Of a stretch of 64,000 bases of DNA, positions 7,726-15,415 are shown piece by piece. How positions within the stretch are numbered: position 1 is the stretch's first letter; each line of letters begins with the position of its first letter. Source of the DNA: Anaerolineales bacterium. GTDB taxonomy: Bacteria; Chloroflexota; Anaerolineae; Anaerolineales; Villigracilaceae. A program made the translations under genes and the position numbers. The notes under the pieces are model-generated. The model was not told the origin of the DNA. It saw only the letters and a program-made list of their open reading frames with translations, and did not search any database. The stretch is taken from positions 1,488,001 to 1,552,000 of the forward strand of contig CP129480.1 of NCBI GenBank assembly GCA_030583885.1, read 5' to 3'.

Positions 7726-8598
7726 CTAGCCCGAATATTCTGTCAACAGGCGTTGTTTGAAAAGCGGGATGAGCAGCATGACGACGATACTGAGTCCAAA
7801 CAAAGCTCCCAAGAGATAATCAATCGTGGCATGACGGACGTAATGGGTGGCCCCACTGGCGACCAGGGTTACTAGTCCGCCAATCAAGCCCGTGTACCAT
7901 CCTGACATTTTCTTTTCGCCTAGCAGGTAGATGGCGGCGATGCACAGCCCCATTCCGACCCAGAGACCCAGCCAGCCGAAGAAGGTGATGGCGATTCCCT
8001 CGGCAAACAGGGGGCGGGCGGGGTGTCCGTACAGGATGCGGAAGGCGGCGTGGCCGTTGGCGAAGTTTTCTGCGGCTGTGACGCCCAGCATAAGGAAAAC
8101 GAGGAAGTCCACGGCCTTTTGAGTCAGGTCCACTTTTTCAGCGAGGAGAATGGCGAAGTACGGGATCAAGCCAACGGTCATGATGAAGACTGCGGGAGGA
8201 AATCCGCCTTGTGCACTGCCGACAAAGTTCATCCATGGCACGATCATATATGCGCCGCCGATGGCCGGTACTGCCAGACATAGCAATGCCAGGCCGCGCG
8301 TCCACCTTTCGCCGCGAAACAGTGGAAGCGCGATCACCAGCAGGGCGATGCCTGCGATGAGCGACATTGTGCTCCAGAATGGGAAAAAGAAACTGACCAG
8401 CCAGACAGTGTAAGCCAGCAGGGGCGCCTGCGGGTTGCCCTCCGCGGTGAACTTCTCGATGCGTGCCTGTTGGGCTTGGACAATTGGATTGACCATGTCG
8501 AACCCGATGAAGGGGATGACCACGATCATAAGAATTGCGGCGATCACTACAAGGGTGACGACTGCAAGTCGTACCTGGCGGGATGTGGAAAGTAACAT
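7726..8598 (-). CDS. Polytopic membrane protein, paralog of the 5044-5889 gene
   Basis: A 290-residue protein with about eight helices. The ATG at 8598 (MLLSTSRQVR) is chosen because GGAGG precedes it closely; the upstream in-frame ATG at 8667 has no such site. It has histidines at ANGHAAF, YGHPARP and THYVRHATIDY, near membrane boundaries. The C-terminus LLIPLFKQ mirrors the LLFPKFKQ of the paralog. Function is unknown. It is divergently oriented to the first Crp/Fnr gene and shares the 144-base control region with it. Confidence 0.65.
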   Translation of the reverse strand: MLLSTSRQVRLAVVTLVVIAAILMIVVIPFIGFDMVNPIVQAQQARIEKFTAEGNPQAPLLAYTVWLVSFFFPFWSTMSLIAGIALLVIALPLFRGERWTRGLALLCLAVPAIGGAYMIVPWMNFVGSAQGGFPPAVFIMTVGLIPYFAILLAEKVDLTQKAVDFLVFLMLGVTAAENFANGHAAFRILYGHPARPLFAEGIAITFFGWLGLWVGMGLCIAAIYLLGEKKMSGWYTGLIGGLVTLVASGATHYVRHATIDYLLGALFGLSIVVMLLIPLFKQRLLTEYSG

Positions 8599-8684
8599 TT
8601 GTCCTCCGTTATTGTGATTGCCCTGAACATCCTTCAGGGTATGATAATATGTGCCTATGGTATCCATCTTTCTTCCTTCCCGCC

Positions 8685-8724
8685 TTGACTTTTGTCAATA
8701 AATTGTGACACAGTGACCTATATT
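8685..8724 (+). promoter_or_regulatory. FNR-type site TTGACTTTTGTCAA with -10 TATATT
   Basis: TTGAC-N4-GTCAA (8685-8698) is a perfect inverted repeat with FNR/DNR spacing. A -10-like TATATT lies at 8719-8724. The centres are 30 bases apart, close to the -41.5 position used by class II activators. The site is in the divergent region between the 7726-8598 membrane gene and the first regulator, so it could serve either or both. Confidence 0.55.
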
Positions 8725-8742
8725 TCGAAAGGAATGAGAACC

Positions 8743-9414
8743 ATGCCCCCATTGATCACGTTATTGGAAAACGCCGAGGTCTTGGGGAAATTCACAGAAA
8801 GTCAAAGGACATACCTGGCTTCGCTTGCTGTTCGGCGGGTTCTGGAGCGCGATGAAGTGCTTTTCTGGCAGGGGGACGATTGGAGGAATGTGTTGTTCAT
8901 TGCTTCCGGCAAGTTAAGGTCTGTCATCCATGCGCCGGACGGACGCAGTTATGTGGTTTCCACCTGGGGTGAGCAGGAGGAGTTTTGGGCGCATACGCTT
9001 TTCGACTCTGAACCCATGCCATCCACCTTGGAGGCAGTTCAGGAAAGCGTCATTTATCAATGGAATGGCGAGGATGTTCTTCAAATCCTGTTCGACAACC
9101 CCGATGCCATCCGCGCCTTGCTGGGTCGAAAGATAAAATTGATCCGCAAGCGGCGCGAAACGATCTTTGATCTTGCTTTCCACCCGGTAACAAACCGGCT
9201 GGCAAAATTACTATTGGAACATGTGCCTGCTTCGGAAACCTCGGCGCAGCGCGACCTGACCCTCGATCAGATCGCAGCCATGGTGGCCTCCTCTCCTGAA
9301 GTCGTCTGCCGCACCCTCTATCAATTACAGCGGGACGGGATGCTCCATGTGACACGCGCCAGCATCACCTTGCAGGACAGGGATGCGTTGGAACGTTTGG
9401 TCGGTGTTGAGTAA
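8743..9414 (+). CDS. Crp/Fnr-family transcription regulator 1
   Basis: A 223-residue regulator. The N-terminal part (about 1-120) is a cyclic-nucleotide-binding-like beta barrel, followed by a long dimerisation helix and a winged HTH at about 165-223 (LTLDQIAAMVASSPEVVCRTL). The ATG at 8743 has AAGGA nine bases upstream; the ATG at 8734 would abut that site. No N-terminal cysteine cluster is present, so it is not an oxygen-sensing FNR with a 4Fe-4S cluster. It may sense NO or heme-NO like DNR or NnrR, but that is inference. The recognition helix PEVVCR keeps the Glu and Arg of FNR/DNR (E-x3-R). It is first in a row of three related regulators. Confidence 0.9.
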   Translation: MPPLITLLENAEVLGKFTESQRTYLASLAVRRVLERDEVLFWQGDDWRNVLFIASGKLRSVIHAPDGRSYVVSTWGEQEEFWAHTLFDSEPMPSTLEAVQESVIYQWNGEDVLQILFDNPDAIRALLGRKIKLIRKRRETIFDLAFHPVTNRLAKLLLEHVPASETSAQRDLTLDQIAAMVASSPEVVCRTLYQLQRDGMLHVTRASITLQDRDALERLVGVE

Positions 9415-9459
9415 ACTTCTCCACCGAACCGGAAATCCCTGCAAATAGGAGGCTCACCG

Positions 9460-10137
9460 ATGAAAGACCTTCCCGACCTTCTTTCCAAGAATCCTGTTTT
9501 TGCTTCGTTCTCCCCCGCCGACCTGCGGGAAGCGGCGGGCTTGGCATCCACCCGTTCCTATCTAAAGGGTGAGAAAGTCATCCTCTATGGGGACGCATGG
9601 CCCTATCTTTTTCTGGTCAAGAACGGGGAGATCGAAGCGATAAAGGAATCCGGAGAGGGACGTGTCCTGCGCGTGGCATCCTTCGAGGTTGGCGAACTTT
9701 TTTGGGGGCTGGCGTTCTTCCACGATGATGCTCCCATGCCTGTCACGCTGGACGCGCGCGAGGATAGCTCGCTCTACCTGTGGTCGCGAAAGGACATCCT
9801 ACCCCTCCTGCTTCGCAATGGAAAAGCTTCCTGGGAACTCAGCCGCCTGATGGCGGAACGGATGCAACGTGCCAGCGAGATTTTGGAAGGACTGGCATTC
9901 CAGCCGGTGGCAAGCAGGCTGGCGCGGCTATTGCTCGAAAACTTTGGGACTGCAGGCGATGCCGCCATCTCACGCCACTTGACGCTCGACGAAATGGCGG
10001 CACACATTGGCACAACCCGCGAGATGGTCTGTCGTGCGCTCTACGGTTTTTCGGATAAAAAGCTTATCGAAGTCACGCGGACCGAATTTGTGTTGACCGA
10101 TCGTAAAGGACTGGCGCGTTTGGTCGAACGCGGCTAA
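9460..10137 (+). CDS. Crp/Fnr-family transcription regulator 2
   Basis: A 225-residue regulator with the same layout: sensor barrel (about 10-120), helix, and HTH at about 170-215. Its recognition helix TTREMVCRAL has Arg-Glu-x3-Arg, the same spacing as R180, E181 and R185 in E. coli CRP, the residues that read TGTGA half-sites. It is therefore the best candidate to bind the TGTGA-N6-TCACA boxes in this island. It lacks FNR-type cysteines. AGGAGG precedes the ATG, and the 45-base gap from regulator 1 suggests one transcript. The ligand is unknown. Confidence 0.9.
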   Translation: MKDLPDLLSKNPVFASFSPADLREAAGLASTRSYLKGEKVILYGDAWPYLFLVKNGEIEAIKESGEGRVLRVASFEVGELFWGLAFFHDDAPMPVTLDAREDSSLYLWSRKDILPLLLRNGKASWELSRLMAERMQRASEILEGLAFQPVASRLARLLLENFGTAGDAAISRHLTLDEMAAHIGTTREMVCRALYGFSDKKLIEVTRTEFVLTDRKGLARLVERG

Positions 10138-10180
10138 CCCAGCGACAGGTTGATGTGATGCATCCAGCGTTGGCACTGCC

Positions 10181-10196
10181 GGCAAGATCACTTGCC
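10181..10196. other. Short GC-rich hairpin between regulators 2 and 3
   Basis: GGCAAG and CTTGCC form a 6-bp stem around ATCA in the 81-base gap. There is no T-run, so it is not a convincing terminator. Nothing else was seen in the gap. Confidence 0.35.
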
Positions 10197-10218
10197 GTGC
10201 TCCCTAAAAGCATAAACC

Positions 10219-10902
10219 ATGCAAACTGACATTCTCCTCAATCGATTAAAAGACTTCGAATTCCTGCACGGACTGGATCGCGAAACCCTCGCGACTCTGT
10301 CAAAATCCGCTGTGTGGAAGGTGTTTTCACCCAATGCTGTAGTGTTTTGGGAGGGGGATACGGAAGCCAACTTATATTACCTGCAGTACGGTTCATTGAA
10401 AGTATTGAAAACTTCACTGGATGGACGTGAGCAGGTTTTGCGTTTTTTGGATACGGGTGAGATTTTCAACGAGGTCGGTGTGCTGGCAAAACGACCCAAT
10501 CCCGCGACGGCAGTGGCATTGGAAGAGTCTGGAATCTGGCTTATCCCACGCCATGCATTGGAAGAGGTCGTGCTTAAATATCCGCAGACAGCATTGCAGA
10601 TCATTGGCAACATGGCAGATAAGATCATCGAACTGGTCACACTCGCGGCGGACTTGTCGTTGAAAACCGTGGAAGCGCGCTTTGCCAAACTTCTGCTGGA
10701 TTCAGCCGAAGGGGATGTGATCGAACGCCGCCGCTGGACAAATCAAACGGAAATGGCGTCGCACCTTGGCACGGTCCCCGATGTGTTAAGCCGAGTCGTC
10801 CGCGAGTTGACAAAGGCAGGGTTGGTCGAAATGGACAAACAACACATCCGAATTCTAGATCGCGCTGGGTTGGCAGAGCGGGCAATGCTGAGGGGAGAAT
10901 AA
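10219..10902 (+). CDS. Crp/Fnr-family transcription regulator 3
   Basis: A 227-residue regulator. A cNMP-binding-like barrel (about 15-125) contains the phosphate-cassette-like FLDTGEIFNEVGVLAKRPNPATAVA. The HTH lies at about 175-215 with recognition helix VPDVLSRVV. The Ser-Arg pair resembles FNR and DNR more than CRP, so a TTGxx-type half-site is a reasonable guess. There is no cysteine cluster. The gene lies directly upstream of nirS in the same orientation. No clear Shine-Dalgarno sequence precedes the ATG. Of the three regulators it is the most divergent from the other two. Confidence 0.9.
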   Translation: MQTDILLNRLKDFEFLHGLDRETLATLSKSAVWKVFSPNAVVFWEGDTEANLYYLQYGSLKVLKTSLDGREQVLRFLDTGEIFNEVGVLAKRPNPATAVALEESGIWLIPRHALEEVVLKYPQTALQIIGNMADKIIELVTLAADLSLKTVEARFAKLLLDSAEGDVIERRRWTNQTEMASHLGTVPDVLSRVVRELTKAGLVEMDKQHIRILDRAGLAERAMLRGE

Positions 10903-10985
10903 GGTTCGAGTTTGAAAAAACCTACAATAGTCGGAGAAAGAAGCGGGGAAAGGATGGCTAACTAATTCTCAATAAAGCAAGGTCA

Positions 10986-11044
10986 AGTGATTTAAGTCAC
11001 AGACATTGTTCTGTTTCTCACTTACATTTGTGTCATTAGTCACA
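10986..11044 (+). promoter_or_regulatory. Two tandem TGTGA-type operators upstream of nirS
   Basis: AGTGATTTAAGTCACA (10986-11001) and TGTGTCATTAGTCACA (11029-11044) each match TGTGA-N6-TCACA with one half-site mismatch. They are 43 bp apart, about four helical turns. The second ends 16 bases before the nirS ATG. No TTTGCC-type element is seen here. Confidence 0.6.
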
Positions 11045-11060
11045 TTTTCAGGAGAAATAG

Positions 11061-13088
11061 ATGAAATCCGAACTAAAGTATGCCCTAGTTTTTCTAGGGT
11101 TGATCTTGGTTGTATGGGCATGTGCCCCCGCCGAAGAATTGGAACCTTTTGAACCTGTGGAATTAAAACCACAGGCAGTGGCGGATGCGTTTGCAAAAGG
11201 CGGATGCGGCGCCTGTCATGCCATCCCTGGCATCCCCGGCGCGGTTGGCGTGATCGGTCCTGATCTGTCAACCATGTCAGAAACCGCCGCAGTACATCTC
11301 GCTGCTGAAAACTACACTGGCAAGGCAGGCACCACATTTGAGTATATTGTCGAGGCGGTTCTGCAGCCAGACGCCTTCGTGACGAATAACTGCCCAACAG
11401 GAATCTGTCAATCCGGCCTGATGCCCGCCAATCTGAAAGATGTTTTGAACGGAGAAGAAATTAGCATGATCGTTGGATATCTCGCCTCCCTGCCCGGCGG
11501 CGAAACCTTGATGACAGATGCAGAGGTAATGGTTAGCACTGCTGATGTTGATCTCAGTGACGAGGATTTTGCATGGGCAAAACAGACTTTTTTTGATCGC
11601 TGTGCCGGCTGTCATGGAACGATGCGTAAAGGCGCCACGGGCCCTTCTCTGACCCCTGACCTGACTCTGCCAAAAGGAACCACTGCCCTCGCCTCGATCA
11701 TTTACAACGGCACCCTTAAAGGCATGCCCGATTGGGGCAGGCAGGGTTTCTTTACGCAGGAACAAACCGAGATCATGGCAAAGTACCTGCAGAATGAGCC
11801 GCCCACTCCCCCTGAAATGTCTCTTGAGCAGATGAAAGCCACATGGCAGGTGTTCGTTGCCCCGGAAGACCGCCCCACCGAACCACAAACCATGCGCAAC
11901 TGGGAAAATTACTTCTCTGTCACTCTGCGTGATGCGGGGCAGGTTGCCATCATTGACGGCGATACCTATGAAATCGTGGCCAAAGTCGATACTGGCTATG
12001 CTGTTCACATTTCACGCATGTCTGCAACAGGGCGTTATGTCTACGTGATCGGGCGCGATGGCAAACTTGCTCTCGTCGACTTGTGGATGGAAACCCCCGA
12101 AAAAGTGGCTGAAGTGCAAACCTGCTACGATGCCCGCTCGGTGGAAGTCAGCAAATATAACGGCGAACTGGGAGACTTTACCGATAAATATGCGATTGTC
12201 GGCTGTTACTGGCCATCCCACTTCACCATCATGGATGGGGAAACCCTCGAACCGTTCAAGGTGGTCAGTGTGCGCGGTTATACCGTGGATACCAACACCT
12301 ATGTCGGCGACCCGCGCGTGGCGGCGATTGTTGCCTCTGAATACAAACCCGAGTGGATCGTCAACGTCAAGGAAACCGGGCAGGTCTGGCTGGTCAACTA
12401 CCAGGATCCGATGAATCCCATAATCAAAATGGTTGGCTCCGCACTCTACCTGCATGATGGCGGATGGGAATCCACAAAACGGTATTTCATGGTTGCGGCG
12501 AATCAATCCAACAAAATTGTTGTAGTTGACGCGCTCGAAGGCGATCTTGAAGCAATGGTGGATACGCCTGAAATTCCTCATCCCGGACGCGGTGCAAACT
12601 GGATCGATCCTGAATTCGGTCCCGTTTGGAGCACATCCCACCTTGGTTCCGCCTCCTTCATCGCCATTGGCACTGACCCTGATGGACATCCCGACAGCGC
12701 ATGGAAGGTCGTCCGCAATCTCGAACTTCCCGGCGCAGGCAGTCTCTTCATCAAGACGCACCCGAACAGCAAATGGATCTGGGTGGATCTGGTCCTCAAC
12801 TCCGATGAAGTTCTCCAGCGCACGATCTGTGTTGTTGCCAAGGAAGATCCGACCAAGACCTACAAATGTTGGGAAGCCGCCGACTATGGTCGCGCCGTCC
12901 ATTTTGAGTACAACCAGGATGGCACCGAGGTCTGGGTCAGTATTTGGGGCAGCGCCGACCAACCTGGCAAAACCGGCGAGATCGTCATCTACAACGATGA
13001 GACCCTGGAGGAGATCGCCCGTATCAAGGACTTGATCACGCCCACAGGTAAATTCAACGTCTATAACACCGTTCATGAAGTGTACTAA
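11061..13088 (+). CDS. nirS: Cytochrome cd1 nitrite reductase, lipoprotein with an extra N-terminal cytochrome c
   Basis: A 675-residue enzyme reducing nitrite to NO. A signal with VVWAC gives a lipidated C21. A first cytochrome c domain (about 35-155) has CGACH at 49-53, and a second (about 168-265) has CAGCH at 181-185. The eight-bladed d1-heme propeller follows (about 285-675). It keeps the expected histidines: H316 in YAVHISRMS as proximal ligand, and H465 in YLHDGGW and H507 in HPGRGAN as active-site residues. The extra cytochrome and lipid anchor make it about 120 residues longer than usual NirS. No d1-heme synthesis genes (nirE, nirJ, nirD-type) are in the window. AGGAG precedes the ATG. 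Confidence 0.95.
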   Translation: MKSELKYALVFLGLILVVWACAPAEELEPFEPVELKPQAVADAFAKGGCGACHAIPGIPGAVGVIGPDLSTMSETAAVHLAAENYTGKAGTTFEYIVEAVLQPDAFVTNNCPTGICQSGLMPANLKDVLNGEEISMIVGYLASLPGGETLMTDAEVMVSTADVDLSDEDFAWAKQTFFDRCAGCHGTMRKGATGPSLTPDLTLPKGTTALASIIYNGTLKGMPDWGRQGFFTQEQTEIMAKYLQNEPPTPPEMSLEQMKATWQVFVAPEDRPTEPQTMRNWENYFSVTLRDAGQVAIIDGDTYEIVAKVDTGYAVHISRMSATGRYVYVIGRDGKLALVDLWMETPEKVAEVQTCYDARSVEVSKYNGELGDFTDKYAIVGCYWPSHFTIMDGETLEPFKVVSVRGYTVDTNTYVGDPRVAAIVASEYKPEWIVNVKETGQVWLVNYQDPMNPIIKMVGSALYLHDGGWESTKRYFMVAANQSNKIVVVDALEGDLEAMVDTPEIPHPGRGANWIDPEFGPVWSTSHLGSASFIAIGTDPDGHPDSAWKVVRNLELPGAGSLFIKTHPNSKWIWVDLVLNSDEVLQRTICVVAKEDPTKTYKCWEAADYGRAVHFEYNQDGTEVWVSIWGSADQPGKTGEIVIYNDETLEEIARIKDLITPTGKFNVYNTVHEVY

Positions 13089-13100
13089 ATCGTGGCAATC

Positions 13101-13141
13101 ACAACATGACCTGTCAGTTGCTGACAGGTCATGTTGTTTTT
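13101..13141 (+). terminator. Rho-independent terminator after nirS
   Basis: A 17-bp stem (13101-13117 with 13121-13137, core CATGACCTGTCAG) around a 3-base loop runs into a T-tract. The region from here to 13261 holds a diverged copy of a G-rich motif also seen before nirS and no gene. Confidence 0.9.
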
Positions 13142-13261
13142 CTGAAAGGTGAAGCGGGGGATGCTTCGGGGAGATCAAGGATTGGGCTGAAAAACCCGAC
13201 TAAAGTCGGGGTGGGAAGCGGGGGGAAGGAGTAAAGTAAGCGCATATCAGAAAGGAGCGAT

Positions 13262-13573
13262 ATGCCAGACATCTATTTCGCTGACACAAAATCAAGAGCC
13301 GTCTTTTCGGCAGAGGGTCCCAAGCCGCAATTTCTGGTCGACACACCACAGTTCAAGGCACTGGTCGTCGGCTTGGAAGCAGGCGGACAAATTCCCCTTC
13401 ACCTTGGTGAGGCGGCAATGTATCACTTTCTCGAAGGGGAAGGCTTGATGACCGTCGATGACGAAAGTTTCGCCATCAAACCTGGTGTGACGATCATTGT
13501 GCCGAGCGGCGCGAAACGCGGCATGAACGCGAAAACGCGCGTTGTCTTTTTAGGATCCAAAGGAGAAAAATAA
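13262..13573 (+). CDS. Small cupin-domain protein
   Basis: A 103-residue single cupin barrel. The first cupin motif is partly kept (G.IPLHLGEAAMYHFLEGEG, about 42-60) and the second reads IKPGVTIIVPSGAKRGM. The usual first HxH is replaced by a single His (PLHLGEA), so metal binding may be reduced. AAAGGAG precedes the ATG. The stop overlaps the next start (TAATG), which ties it to the NnrS-like membrane protein. Cupins are common beside denitrification genes, and its role here is unknown. Confidence 0.8.
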   Translation: MPDIYFADTKSRAVFSAEGPKPQFLVDTPQFKALVVGLEAGGQIPLHLGEAAMYHFLEGEGLMTVDDESFAIKPGVTIIVPSGAKRGMNAKTRVVFLGSKGEK

Positions 13574-14751
13574 TGCCTATTCCATATTTGATCACTACCC
13601 TGCTCTTCACATTCGTTGCGCTGTTCATGGCAGCGGACGCCTCATTCGTCAGCCTGAACCTGATTAGCGCATTTCCCGCTCTGCGTTGGGTGCGCGTGCA
13701 TTTCATCACCCTCGGGCTGATCTCACAGGTTGTATTTGGGTTACTGCCTTTGCTGGTCGCTTCGCTTTCCAAAAAGCCGCGCCCTGCCATGCGCTGGGAT
13801 ATTTGGCTGACACTCAATGGCGGCTTCGTGGCACTCATTGCAGGTTTCGCCAGTGTCAATCATCCGTTGATCTTCACGGGCGGCACACTGGTCTTCGTCG
13901 CGGCAACCCTGTTGCTCTTTCAACTATGGAACGTGCGCGGCGGTGACGCGCCTGCCAGCCTCAAGTTTTACATTACAGGTATCTTCTACCTGCTTGTTGG
14001 CATCATCGTCGGCACAGGCTTGTGGCTGAACTGGAGTGAAGCGCTTTACATTCAAGTGCCGCTTGAAGTTCACATCCATGCCAACTCGTGGGGGTTCATG
14101 TCACTCGTCTTTGCGGGTCTGCTCGTGGACTTCATTCCAATGGTCACGGGTCGTCCGCTTGGCAGCGTGAAAGAAGTTTCGTTCATCTTCTGGGGCATGT
14201 CACTCGGCGCACTCGGTCTGGTGATCGGTCCGTGGCTGGGCGGTAGTTTGCCTCCCACCGTATCAGGTTTGATCCTGCATCTTGCTGCAACGATCTGGCT
14301 GGTCGTCCTGTTGGGACGCGCACTCAAAGCAAGCGGACGTCTGGACAGTGCGGGTGGCTGGCATCTGCTTGCTTCGTATCTCTGGATCCTCGCTCCCGTG
14401 CTGGTCGCGCCCCTGATCCTGCTTGGATTCATCAAAGGCGGTCCCGTCGAATCGATAGCGCCTCAAGCCTTGATTTATGGCTGGGTGCTGCAATTTGGCA
14501 TTGCCCTCGTCCCCTACATTGCGCGCAAATACTTCCTCAAGGAAGAGAATCCGCAACTCGGCGGCTCATGGATGAGCATTGCGGCTGTCACAGCGGGGAG
14601 CATCTTCGTATGGGTGAGCATCTTCCTCGTCCCGATCCGAGGCGTGTTGTATGGCATCGGCTTCGTGCTTTACGCGCTGTCGTTACTTCAGCCCGTCAAG
14701 GAACTTTTCCAGATTACGCGAGATGGTTTGCATAAACACGAGATGGCGTAG
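13573..14751 (+). CDS. Polytopic heme-copper/NnrS-like membrane protein
   Basis: A 392-residue protein with about 11-12 helices. Intramembrane histidines occur in VRVHFITLGLISQVVFG (near residue 41), PLEVHIHANSWGFMSLV (near 160), LILHLAATIW (near 236) and GGWHLLASY (near 260). The first of these matches the H-x-x-x-L-G helix pattern of NnrS, and the HxH helix is like that of cytochrome oxidase subunit I. NnrS proteins protect against NO and iron-nitrosyl stress, which would fit a gene downstream of nirS. Assignment between NnrS and a heme-copper-like protein cannot be made by eye. Confidence 0.7.
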   Translation: MPIPYLITTLLFTFVALFMAADASFVSLNLISAFPALRWVRVHFITLGLISQVVFGLLPLLVASLSKKPRPAMRWDIWLTLNGGFVALIAGFASVNHPLIFTGGTLVFVAATLLLFQLWNVRGGDAPASLKFYITGIFYLLVGIIVGTGLWLNWSEALYIQVPLEVHIHANSWGFMSLVFAGLLVDFIPMVTGRPLGSVKEVSFIFWGMSLGALGLVIGPWLGGSLPPTVSGLILHLAATIWLVVLLGRALKASGRLDSAGGWHLLASYLWILAPVLVAPLILLGFIKGGPVESIAPQALIYGWVLQFGIALVPYIARKYFLKEENPQLGGSWMSIAAVTAGSIFVWVSIFLVPIRGVLYGIGFVLYALSLLQPVKELFQITRDGLHKHEMA

Positions 14752-14759
14752 ATAAAGAT

Positions 14760-14800
14760 AAGAGGGTTGCGTTCTTACACGTGACCCTCTTATAAAGAGG
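14760..14800 (+). promoter_or_regulatory. Two mutually exclusive hairpins covering the ribosome binding site
   Basis: AAGAGGGT (14760-14767) can pair with ACCCTCTT (14784-14791). The same CCTCTT (14786-14791) can instead pair with AAGAGG (14795-14800), which is the likely Shine-Dalgarno of the DUF1858 gene eight bases before its ATG. The first fold frees the site and the second hides it. Confidence 0.45.
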
Positions 14801-14808
14801 CGAAAAAA

Positions 14809-15048
14809 ATGAAGATTACAAAGGACACGCGCGTGTCCGCCATCCTTGAAGAGTATGGCGACATTGCGGACGTGATGGAAGTTTTTGGAATCAAGCGCGT
14901 GGGACGATATTCCCTGCGCATGCTGGCGGCGAAGGCGGTCACGGTCGAATGGGCAGCACGAATTCATCGTGTACCCTTGAACGAATTTCTCGACATTCTT
15001 GATCGCGCCATCGGCAGGAAGCAGGATCAGAAAAAGGCAGTAACATGA
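14809..15048 (+). CDS. DUF1858-type small protein
   Basis: A 79-residue helical protein of the DUF1858 type: KITKDTRVSAILEEY, DVMEVFGI and a C-terminal amphipathic helix with PLNEFLDILDRAI. Many relatives carry a Cys pair after the FG turn; here it reads GIKRVGRYSLRM with none. DUF1858 and the related ScdA/RIC N-terminal domain are found near NO-metabolism and Fe-S repair genes, which fits the neighbours. It overlaps the next gene by ATGA. Confidence 0.75.
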   Translation: MKITKDTRVSAILEEYGDIADVMEVFGIKRVGRYSLRMLAAKAVTVEWAARIHRVPLNEFLDILDRAIGRKQDQKKAVT

Positions 15049-15410
15049 AAACAAATCTCAACAAGATCGCGGCCGTTCTCGCGTTCATCATCGGCGCAAT
15101 GGCAGTTTTCGCGGGCGGACAGGTTTTGCTCGGCAACCTTCCTGATTACTATGTGATCAACTGGCTGCCTGTCTATAACTATACGGTCGGCATCCTGACT
15201 GTTTTCGTCACCGCCGTTCTCATCTGGAGCGGGCACAGGCTTGCCATGCCTCTCGCTGTCGCCACGTTTGGCGTCCATGCGCTGGTCATGCTCATCCTGC
15301 AAACCACCCACCGCGACGTGGTGGCAATTGACAGCATCGTGGCGATGACAATTCGCATCATTATCTGGCTCATCATTCTTCTGCTAATGTATTTTCATTC
15401 GCGAAGCTGA
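15045..15410 (+). CDS. Small four-helix membrane protein
   Basis: A 121-residue protein with about four hydrophobic helices, starting MKTNLNKIAAVLAF. The start overlaps the DUF1858 stop (ATGA), so it is translationally coupled and closes the nirS-side operon. The layout resembles small DoxX-like or cytochrome b561-like membrane proteins, but no diagnostic residues are seen. Its gene converges on lysA with a 5-base gap. Confidence 0.65.
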   Translation: MKTNLNKIAAVLAFIIGAMAVFAGGQVLLGNLPDYYVINWLPVYNYTVGILTVFVTAVLIWSGHRLAMPLAVATFGVHALVMLILQTTHRDVVAIDSIVAMTIRIIIWLIILLLMYFHSRS

Positions 15411-15415
15411 AGTTG

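Noticed and set aside
8704..8719. TGTGACACAGTGACCT as another TGTGA-type operator
   Set aside because: Only the left half-site fits, and the right half lacks TCACA.
12012..13178. Minus-strand ORF of 388 codons over nirS
   Set aside because: It is antisense to the conserved cd1 propeller and has no recognisable motif.
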